The notes under the pieces are model-generated. The model was not told the DNA's origin. It saw nothing but the letters and a program-made list of their open reading frames with translations, and did no database searches. From Mesostigma viride (taxonomy: Eukaryota > Streptophyta > Mesostigmatophyceae > Mesostigmatales > Mesostigmataceae), in assembly GCA_009746045.1 (NCBI GenBank), contig RPFO01001016.1, positions 1-64,000 of the forward strand: a stretch of DNA of 64,000 nucleotides. The letters are read 5' to 3'. Each line of letters begins with the position of its first letter. The stretch's first letter is position 1. Positions 1 to 10,489 of this stretch are shown piece by piece. A program made the translations under genes and the position numbers.

Positions 1-915
1 TTACGTATTCGAACAAAGAATCCCCGACCGATTCTGTTAATAAAAAACACCTGTCTGTTCTGTATATTACATATCTGTAATTTCCGGGCCTCAACTTACT
101 AATCTGTAATATTTCTCTTTTTTTTTTTTACCCGCACCGTAACCGTTTAGTCAGTAAGACAGTTTATCAAATGGATCGCCAATGACCGCCAGTGACGCCA
201 CAATGTGGACATGCCAATTTGCCAAGTGGCGAGAGTCTTCGAAAAGGACATAGTCGGCAGGGAATCCTTTCATGTTTGCCCCTTTGGCACATGTCAGCTA
301 CAATTGTCTCTCGTGCAAATCCGATTCGTGCGGGTGTCAGATTGGGTCCACCTTGTTTTAGTGCACGTCACCAAGTATCGTGGCATACCTGCCCTTCAAC
401 GTCGGTAAATAATTTCTTGGCTAGCTGCGCCGCGAACCAAATGCGCGCCCCGGCGTTCGCATCGGAACGTCTGCGTGATCGTATTGGCTGATCACGGCCC
501 ACCAGTAACTGGACAGGAAAGCCTGAAACCGAACGGTGTCATCAGTCGTCCCTCTATTGGCTACTACGTTGTTAGTGTCTTTCGCAGTCGCCGCTCCGAA
601 AAGCAGATTTTCCGCTCAGCTGTGACTTGTGTGATCCCTTGTGTGGTCAGAATCTCCGTTGCAAATCTTTGTGCGACGGCCGAAGGATGATTGCCCGCAA
701 ACAGCAACGCGCCACGGGCGTCGTCAGGTCACGGCCCTTCCGGTTACCGCCAAGCATTCATGTGCACATCCCGCTAAAAATCGCGGCAGGGCTGCAGCTG
801 GGAGTGCCATTGCGGCAAATAAAACTGATTTTATTTCAGCAGTCAGCACCAAGCAGTACCAGCGCAACAGAGAATGCTGTGTTATATACGCAACATGATA
901 GCATGATAAAAATTA
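1..915. other. Upstream region, no gene recognised
   Basis: Only short overlapping ORFs with no recognisable domain are seen, in several frames and on both strands. A T-rich run lies near 117-130. Part of this stretch presumably holds the promoter of the bHLH-PAS gene that starts at 1074, but I see no TATA box or other motif I would call with confidence. Confidence 0.4.
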
Positions 916-1011
916 GACAACCAGCGCAGGCCAGAAATCTGGAGAATCCGGACCATGGTAGCTCGAGACTGCCGTTATCTTATCTGCGTTTTCGAGTCGT
1001 TCAGACAACAT
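916..1011 (+). repeat. Duplicated block upstream of the bHLH-PAS gene
   Basis: About 95 bp here recur at 14426-14517 with roughly 93% identity by eye (shared start GACAACCAGCGCAGGCCAG, shared end TTTTCGAGTCGTTCAG). The block ends about 60 bp before the predicted start codon, so it is probably 5' UTR or proximal promoter. The other copy lies inside a LINE-A 3' end. Either this gene recruited a dispersed repeat as its leader, or its leader was copied elsewhere. Confidence 0.7.
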
Positions 1012-1073
1012 GATATAGCAGTGGTCGAGTACATATAAGAGGGTCAAATTGTGGAGTTTCGAGTCGTAAGCCG

Positions 1074-1372
1074 ATGGAAATGCCATCGCCTGTGCATCAT
1101 CTACCGTCACTGGAAGTGCTAGATGAAGTGGGGGACTTTTTTGGCATCCCCCGGGAGTATTCAATAGCCCACGAACCAGTCGAACCAGCTGAGCAATTCA
1201 AGCGTTCTAGTGGCAGTGCAGATGCAACAGCAGCCACTGGGTATGATGCCCTCGACTCCGCGGGCGTGCCTGACAACAGCCATGCTAGTGTGTCCATGAA
1301 AAGGTCTGATAGCGACCTTACTGAGTCGGACTCAAATAATGATCTCAAGGAGGAGGACCCTAAGCGGAAACG
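1074..1372 (+). CDS. bHLH-PAS gene, exon 1
   Basis: Starts at ATG 1074 (MEMPSPVHH) and ends in phase 2 inside a CG|G codon before GTAAAT at 1373. It encodes a Ser/Asp/Glu-rich 99-residue N-terminus ending in a basic KRK stretch that leads into the DNA-binding region. Reading through the donor meets TAA at once, which supports splicing here. An earlier upstream exon is possible but not needed. Confidence 0.75.
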
Positions 1373-4300
1373 GTAAATGTTGCTGGCTTGTGGGGGGGCT
1401 GCCGGTTCGTATATTGAAGCCCCTGCATTTCGTGGTTACCTACTTTTTATGGCTATGCGGCTTATAGGCGATGGCCCCTGGCCCTGGCAACGTGGTGCAC
1501 TGCTGACAGGCAACGCGTCCATCAACTCTGCGAACAAAGACGACGGAATCGGATGAAGGAGATCGTACATGATTTCAAGCAATTTTTGCCAAAGGAATAC
1601 GCGACGAAGTCGGACAATCTCTCCCTGATCTGCGCCGGTCTCAGGTGCGTCATTGCGGAGCCTTTATAATGTTCGCAGGCATCTCCACAAGTGTGTCATT
1701 CATGCACCTCGTCAAGCAATCTGCAGACTGTGGGGGGGGTCGCGAACATGACTTTGGGGCGCATCTTAGCGTTATCGTGGACTTGTGCACAAATGAAACC
1801 ATGCAACTTGGTGATGGCTATGTCACAGCCACTGCCCTTCCCCTCATATCTCCTCATTACAGTTCTTCTCGTCCTATCTCCTCATTACAGTTTACGGTTC
1901 CGGTACCCCATGTCGATTTTCTGCTTGGCACTTGCAACATGGTGGCAAAGTGGTGGTGAAATGGTGGGAATATTGTGGCAATTCGAGGTTGTACCTAGCC
2001 GCCACTGGCTCGGCCTAGGTTGCCACGCTTTTCCAAGGGGTCAGGGTGCCACCTGCATGCAACAACCGTGCATGATGGAGGGTATTCCCAGAACAGATGC
2101 ATTCAGGTTGTATTCTATTGTTATTTGCATCATGTCTAAATAGTTAAATACATACATAAAAAGGTTGTCATACCCTTTCCCATCATGTCATCCTTTGCAT
2201 GGCAGTTATGGTAGTAGTACATCAGCAATGGTATTACTACCATTAAAAAAACGCAAGAGTGCGGACATGCCAGGGGAGGAGTTGTACAGGTAGGTGTCCG
2301 TTGAGATGTCAGAGCTGTCAGACCGGCAAACTTGTAGCTTTCGCGAGAATGTCTAATAATTACTGATGTGTTTAGGGGTAATAAATGATCCCGAGGAAAG
2401 TACATCACCGGGGCACGGTTAGCAGAGTGCACGTTCGATCCACATGCGAAGTAAGTTAAGTGACAAGGAGTGATCACGAGTAAACAGAGTGCATGTTCGA
2501 TCCACGTTCCATGTCAGTGTAGTGACAATAAGTGATTATTAGTAAGTAGAGTGCACGTACGACCCACATTCGATGTCAGTATGTATGGCGGTAAGTGGCC
2601 ATGAGTAGGCTGAGTGCACCTTTGATCCACATCTGATGTCAGTATAGTGACAATATGTGGTCATGAGTAACTAGAGTGCACCTTTGATCCACATCCGATG
2701 TCAGTATAGTGACAATATGTGGTCATCAGTAACTAGAGTGCAGGTCTGACCCACATTCGATGTCAGTATAGTGACAATATGTGGTCATCAGTAACTAGAG
2801 TGCACCTTTGATCCACATTCGATGTCAGTATAGTGACAATATGTGGTCATGAGTAACTAGAGTGCAGGTCTGACCCACATTCGATGTCAGTATAGTGACA
2901 ATATGTGGTCATGAGTAACTAGAGTGCAGGTCTGACCCATATCCGATGTCAGGGTAGTGACAATATGTGGTCATGAGTAACTAGAGTGCAGGTCTGACCC
3001 ACATTCGATGTCAGTATAGTGACAATATGTGGTCATGAGTAACTAGAGTGCAGGTCTGACCCACATTCGATGTCAGTATAGTGACAATATGTGGTCATGA
3101 GTAACTAGAGTGCAGGTCTGACCCATATCCGATGTCAGGGTAGTGACAATATGTGGTCATGAGTAACTAGAGTGCAGGTCTGACCCACATTCGATGTCAG
3201 TATAGTGACAATATGTGGTCATGAGTAACTAGAGTGCAGGTCTGACCCACATTCGATGTCAGGGTAGTGACAATATGTGGTCATGAGTAACTAGAGTGCA
3301 GGTCTGACCCACATTCGTTGTCGCTTTCGTGATAGTAAGGGTTCATGAGTAAACAGAGTGCACTTTCGATGTCAAGCGGCCGCATTCGCTTACAGCGGCA
3401 CGTCTCGTTCCGGTAATGTGGGCCAATGTATTTGGCACGTAGCTGCCAACGTTACAGTACCGGGCCCCGTTACAGCACTGGGCCCGGACCCCCTTACAGC
3501 ACTGGGCCCTGTTACAGTACTGGGGCCCAATATCTCATTAAGTTTCGCAAAACTGAGATCATGGGTCATGTGCTTCATCTGAAGGTTGAGCACCTGTTAC
3601 GTCCGCATGGCATGATGTTGTTGCCCCCACATCAATGTTGTCGTGGCAGGTAGTTTCGACGTATGACGTCGACGGGGTGGAAATAGAAAGTGTCGGCCCT
3701 TACTGAGACAGTGGCGACGCTTACTGTGAATGTACCGTGGTGGCACCTACTGTGACTGTACCGTGGCGGTACTTACTGTGACTGTACCGCAGCGTCACTT
3801 ACTGTGACTGTACCGTGGCGCCACTTACTGTGACTGTACCATGGCGGCACTTTCTGTGACTGTACCGTGGTGGCACTTGCTGTGACTGTACCGTGGCGGC
3901 GCTTACTGCTGTCACTATACTGTGGTGACGCTTACAGTGACCCCCTGTGACCAGGTCTTAGGGTGCAATGTCGTACTGATACATCTTCATCAATGTTTTT
4001 GTATAAATCTATTCATGTTAGTTTCAGTCGACAGTTCAGTTATGGTTCACACGCACAATTAGCACTTTGCGGACTACCGAAAAGAAAAGGGAAGGAAAGG
4101 GTTGGGGGAGGGGAGCTTTAGTGCGCTATCAATGAGCCCCTCCTCACCCCAATCCACCCCAACCCAACCCAACCCAACTCAAACCAAACCAAACCAAACC
4201 AAACCAAACCAAACCAAACACCAACACAACACAACACAACACCACACCACACCACACCACACCACCCAACCCCAACCAACCCCAACCAACCCACCCACAC

Positions 4301-7300
4301 ACCCACCCACACACACATCCACCCACCCACTCTGCTTGCGCTCGCAGGTATTCACGCTACCTGCTGAGTCAGCACGACGACCTGGCTCGCAAGAATGCGA
4401 TGCTGGAGCGACAGCTGGTGTCTGTCTCCAAGCTGCTGTCCAAGGGCACAGTCGAGGGTGTGTGCCGCGCGTCTTGCTGTTTACCCCTTCCCATTTGGCT
4501 GGACCCAATTTTAAAATTGCTTAGCAATGTGGAATGCAAACCGGTCGCTATCTTTTCACTCGCTCTGTTTGCTCAACGCTGAGATATGTATGGCACACGT
4601 ATTTGGCTATTAGAACATGCATGAACGGCCCCTTTCCAGGCTGTGGGGATGGTGGCCCGTTTAATTTCATTTCATTTCATTATTATTTTTCTAGAACGGG
4701 CAGCCATGCTCAAGCAATCACAGTGCTCAATGTTGCTATTTCAGTGTGGGCATCATTCGGGTTTGCCCCGTGTTTGTCATGGATCCCAGAGCCCTGTGTA
4801 CGGGTGTGCCGCACAGTTTCTGGTGGCTTCCGTGGTCAACCAGAGTTGTCTGTCAATTGCTTGACGGGTGCCCTGGCAGCGAGTTGCGGGCCCTTGCGAC
4901 GTGTGGCAGAGGCGAGGCAGATGGGGGGCACGGGACTAGCATTTCAAAGACACGGATGGGGGGCATGGGACCTGCACATCAAACACAGATGGGGGACATG
5001 GGAATAGCACATCAAACGCAGATTGTGGGCGTGGGACTAGCACATCAAACACAGACTGGGGGGTGGGACTAGCACATCAAACACAGATGGGGGCGTGGGA
5101 ATAGCACATCAAACGCAGACTGGGGGGTGGGACTAGCACATCAAACACAGATTGGGGGGGTGGGACTAGCGCATCAAACACAGACTTGGGGCATGGGACT
5201 AGCACATCAAACACAGATGGGGGGCCCAGGACTAGCACATTTAACGCAGATTTGGGGCGTGCGACTAGCACATCAAACACAGATGGGGTGTGTGCGACTA
5301 GCACATCAAACACACATGGGGGACATGCGAATAGCACATCAAACACAGATTGTGGGCGTGGGACTTGCACACCAAATACAGATTGGGGGGGGGGACTAGC
5401 ACATCAAACACAGATGGGGGGCCCAGGACTAGCACATTTAACACAGATTGGGGGCGTGCGACTAGAACATCAAACACAGATGGGGTGTGTGCGACTAGCA
5501 CATCAAACACAGATGGGGGGCCCAGGACTAGCACATCAAACACAGATTGGGGGCGTGGGACTAGCACATCAAACACATGCTGGGGGCGTGGGACTAGCAC
5601 ATCAAACACAGATGGGGGGCGTGGGACTAGCACATCAAGCGCGTGTAACCCATGGGACTGTGGGGGGGCATGTGGGCCAAGTGGGTGGCAGGCGGCAGGG
5701 GGGGTTAGTATGGCTATGGAGTTATCGTCGAGGCAAGCAGCAAATAGAAACCATATGCTGCCGAGCGCCGGAACACACACACGCACACACACACACACAA
5801 AAAAAAAAACACCGTGAAAGTTGAAGTAGCTAGATGGAGTTATCCTAATTGGTAGGTAGGTGGAAGCCTGTCTCGCTGGGATTTTTACACAACTTGACGC
5901 CCAGAAAAGTAGGGGCGTCGCAACCTGCACAGACAACAACTGGGTGCATAGCGATCATGGTTAGCGAGTCGGGGAGTTGGTTGCACGGGGCCAGTCAGCT
6001 CGCCAAACCACCCGCGATTCCACACCTCGACAATTGCTTATACTGCGTTGCGCTGTGCCGGAGCACCCTTCCTACCCCCTACCCCCTTGTAGACCCCGCT
6101 GCCCGCCCCCCCTCCACTCCCGTTGCCACCTCGCACCTCCCCAAGGTGCCGCTTGCTGCCGTGTCCCGTGTGACTTCACGTCTCCCCCATGGTTGCCACC
6201 CCCTTGCTGATCGCCATGCCCGTACTTGCCCTCATGCGCCGCCCCCCCCCCCCCCCCCCCCCCCCCCGCTTGTCACCCTGCTTGTCCTCACCACCACCAC
6301 CCTCTTAATCCCCCCCCTTTTTGTTATTGCGCCCCCATGTGCCCTTACGTCCCCGCTCGCCCTCGCACCTGACTCGCCACCAACCATCCCCCTTGTCATC
6401 AACCCCCCCCAGGGCCCCTGGACTTCCGCCGTGTGTTTCAGCACACGGCAAGCGCGGCGGCCATCATTAGGCTGGCGGACTTTGCACTGCTGGAGGGCAA
6501 CCTCAATTTCCAGGCCATGTTCGGCCACGTGCCGCAGGAGATGGATGCGACGCTCAAGTTCCAGCACCTGCTCTCCGACACGGACATCTGGTGGCAGAAG
6601 GAGGTGGGTGGGTGGGTTGGTGTGGAAGGTTTGGGGGCATGTGGTTGCACGAGGTGGTGGTGGTGGGTGGGGTGGGTGGGTGGGTGGGTGTGGGTGGGTG
6701 GGGGCGGGGCGGGGGCGGGGCGGGGCCGGGGCGGGGGGGGGGGGGGGGGGGGGCAGGGGGGGGGGCGGGGGGGGGGGCGGGCGGGCGGGGGCGGGGCGGG
6801 GGCGGGGGGGGGGGGGGGGTTCGGTTTTAGGGCTATATGGTGGCAAAAGGTGTGTGTGTGTGTGTAAGGTTTAGGGTTTGGGGCCATATGGTGGAACCGA
6901 GCTGTGGTTCAAATGGGAGGGGTGGCGTGAAGAGGCCTGGGCAACCGGTGGCTTAAAGTTTGCATAAGTGGGGAGGCAAACAACATCAGAGGGTGCCATG
7001 ACGTGGTGCAGCCAGGCGAGCGAGTGGGGGGGCTGGTAAACCCATGGCCTATCTGGCCCAACCCAACGTATGACCCGGAGGAAGCGATGAGGGTTCGGTC
7101 CAACAGGTAGGGAACGCTGGCATGATGAGGTGGGAGGGGGGGAGGGCCTGTCGTCGTGTGTTCCGTGGGGGGAAGGGGCGGCCTAAAGAGCAAGGGTTCA
7201 GCGCCCAAGGCACCGGAGATGGCAAAGGATGTCAGCAGGTGGCCAGGTTATCCGTGGTAGAAGAGAGCCTAGGGGAGGATGATGCTGGACTTATTTTTTT

Positions 7301-10300
7301 ATGTATTATAGATATATCGATATATAGATTAGAAGAGAGCGTGGGCAAGGGTGATTCTGGATCCAGAGCTGTAATTGCAAGGTGTTTGGGTGCCATTGAA
7401 AATATAGTAGTACACAGATGGATACAAGTAAGAAATGACTTGATATTTTATTAGTGCTACAAATAGAATAGAAACTTTGGATGATGCCAACAGCGTCCTG
7501 GGCACGGGGGTGAAATTGTTACAAGGCAGCCGTACTGGAGGGCACGGGAAGAATGTGGCCATGATTATGGCGGCTGGGCGGATGGCCGCAGCTTGTTTAC
7601 TTGCCATTCCAGCGCCCTGATCGCACCATTACCTCGTACCTGTTCATGCATAACAGGTGACCCAAATCTCATCGCAGTTTTAGGTTTTAGTTGTTCTACA
7701 TTACCTACCTACCAACCACGCGCCACCCTTTTTCGTGTGCTGCCCTCCGCTCCTTGCCCACCTCCCCATGCTCTTCTTCGGAAACCAAGCCAAAAGCACG
7801 AAAGAACTCATTATTCTGCGCAATGCAGCCCAGCAATAGCCACCCATCTAAAACTGCCTGCCATCTTCACTGCCGCCTCGGCCACCACCACCAAACTGCC
7901 ACAAAATTGTTGCTACTTGCCACCCCTTGGCCGGCTCTTGCATGTGTGAGCAGAAGAGCTACTGGCGCAACTTCGTGATAGGCATCCTGCTTACATGCTC
8001 TGATACTTCTGTTTATATCTGCTGTGTGTGTGTGTGCGAGCAGAAGAGCTATTGGCGCGACTACGTGGTGGGCATCCTTCGCACGCACAGCAGCTTTGGC
8101 TGGGACACGACCCTAGTCGCGCGCAACGGGTGTTCCCACTCGGTCATCATATCCGCGCAAGGTGAGGGCAGGGCGATCCGTACTGCCATGGCATGATCAT
8201 GAGTAGCACTTTGCTAGTGACGCAGTCGTTATTTCCGCACAAGTGGGGCAGGGCCGTGACCAGCTGGGCTATCGTTGTAGCTGGTACTCCAAACACACGA
8301 CCGGGCCATATCTCCGGACAAGGAGCCAGGGACGGCGGCCGCACGCAAGGATTGTCACTAGTACAACTATTGCCACCTCTACTGTGCTACCGTCTTTAAT
8401 GACTGCTGTTGCTTTGCTGAAAGTTGAGCGGAGATGCCTTTTCTAGTCCAGGGTGAGGGGTTGAATGCGAGATTGATATCCTTATTGTCAAGCTATTTGC
8501 TTGTTTCGTCACTGTAACTATCACACTCCTTCGACATCCTCACAGTTGCCTTGTAGCCATGGAAAGTCCCCCTGTCCCGCAACGCCACCCCTGTCATAAA
8601 CCAAGACCGTGACCATTGAACCTGATGATGCTCGTACTACCTTGACATCGAATGTCTGGAAAATTAGCCGGACATTTGTTTTCTTGTCACCTTTTGTTTC
8701 TTTTGTTTGCTATGCATTCTTGCGTCTCCTTGAGCGACGTGCGTCCCCTGCTTGCCCTTCATTGCCCTTTCTGTCTCTTCTCCGCTATTCTCCTGTTGCG
8801 ACCTGTCATGGTGAAGTACCCTCGTTGTTTTGTGGCCCACCACTGTGGCTCGTGTCGTGAGTTCACTCACCGGCTGCCCCCTACCCCGTTTGCCCCGTGT
8901 GCCCAACCATGTAACCAAACAAAATAACCACAAACCACATTATAACCACACCCGTGAAAACCCCGCCACCTCGAACAACCTACAGGTCTCACGGAGAGCG
9001 ATGGCTCCCTCGCCTATGCGCTGCTCTCCATCACCTTTGGGTCGAACCCCGATCGCCTCTGCTACTTCTCCATCAGCGGCCGCCGGGCCAAGCCCATCCC
9101 GATCGAGGCCACCCCCTGCAACAACGCGCCCGATCTCGACCCCATCATGATCTCAGGGCCATCCTCGTACCTGATCGAGGGCAACTGCCCCGGCCGCGTG
9201 ATCCGGGGCGAGTGCTCCATCTGCCACCATTTCCACTGCGGCCGGCCGTGCCACACAGACCCCTCGCGCCTCTGTGGGAGCGCGCTTACCATCAAGCAGG
9301 CGCGCACGCTCTCGCAGCTGGCCGCCGCAGCCAACGCCAACGACAGCCAGCATGCGCACGCCGATGAGCACAGCCACCACCACGCCTCCAAGGGGGGGGC
9401 GCCGTGCGGGGACTATAACCACAATAACCACAATAACCATGATAACCATAATAACCATCATAGCCACGATAATAACGGGAATCATGCCATGAACCCGGGC
9501 GCGCAACGGATACCCTGCGGAGGGGGGCTCGGCGTGCTTCCCCCCCCTGCGCTGGACATGCCGGGCCTAACCCCCCTCGCGCCCCACCTGTCGGCCACCC
9601 AGAGCGGGATGTTCACGGGATCGGCGCTCGAGGATGAGAACAGCATCACAGGGGGCGGCGGCGGCGGCGGCGGCGGCCGCGTGGCAGGTGTCGATAAAAT
9701 GTCGGCGGCGCGCACGGGGCTGTGCTTCAGCCCCATATCCGACACCTCCTCCCCCTTGGTCTTCCCAAACCCAGGCTCCGGTGTCTTCCCTTCGTCGAGC
9801 TCCTGCCGCTCGACGCAGCACGCCACCCCCGCGAGCTCGTTGCAGCAGCAGCAGCAGCAGCACAGTGGTGGCTCCCAGCCGTCACTCACGCTGAGCCACC
9901 CAGGGTCTGCCATGCGGGGCCAGCCGCCCCTGGCGGCCCAGTCAATGTCCGGTGGCAAGGGCGTGCTGTCCTTGACCCGCATGATCTCGCCAGGGACCCT
10001 AGACAGCGCCTGCCACCTCCAGGGCGGCGCGGGGGCGCCCGGTGGCGGCGTGGGCTCGCAAGAGTTGGGGGACGGCCGTCCCTTGAGCGTGGGCAGCATG
10101 GCGGTGGGGTCGGGGGTTGGCAGCGGGGGTGGGGTGGGTATCACGGGCCCACTTGCGGGTCTCCCCCCGATGAATGGGTTCCCTGGCGGCGCAAGGTATC
10201 ATGCGGGGTTCAACGACGCCGGGCACCAGTTCCTGTCCAACGTCTCGCCCCCGCAATCTCACCAGGAGCGAACGGGGCGGCCACTCGCTCCGGTGCTCCC

Positions 10301-10450
10301 CTCGGCGCTGTTGCAGGCGTCGGGGAAGCCGGACCCTCAGGCGGCGTTACTGCACCCGCTGTTCGTGCTGCAACAGCAGCAACAGCAAGAAGCATTACAG
10401 CAGCAACAGCAAGAAGCATTACAGCAGCAACAGCAAGAAGCATTACAGCA

Positions 10451-10489
<39 letters not shown>

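Larger units (their letters stand above)
1373..4347 (+). other. Introns 1 and 2 of the bHLH-PAS gene (exon 2 lies inside)
   Basis: Intron 1 is 1373-1509. Intron 2 is 1645-4347 and carries a 62-bp satellite, a 27-bp minisatellite and a CCAAA/CCACA simple repeat just before the 3' splice site. ORFs within these introns show no domain. Confidence 0.7.

Noticed and set aside
192-1013. Several 70-130 codon ORFs at the window start
   Set aside because: They overlap in different frames, have no domain and no splice support.
2415-3370. CRISPR-like array of direct repeats
   Set aside because: Units are head-to-tail satellite copies with no unique spacers, and the setting is eukaryotic.
5127-5824. 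ORFs of about 200 codons with GLAHQTQ or GTSTSNTD repeats
   Set aside because: They come from the 31-bp minisatellite within intron 3 of the bHLH-PAS gene and lack any non-repeat domain.
5849-6874. 341-codon Pro- and Gly-rich ORF and its antisense partner
   Set aside because: It runs through poly-C and G-rich intron sequence. Only exon 4 (6413-6603), in a different frame, is coding.
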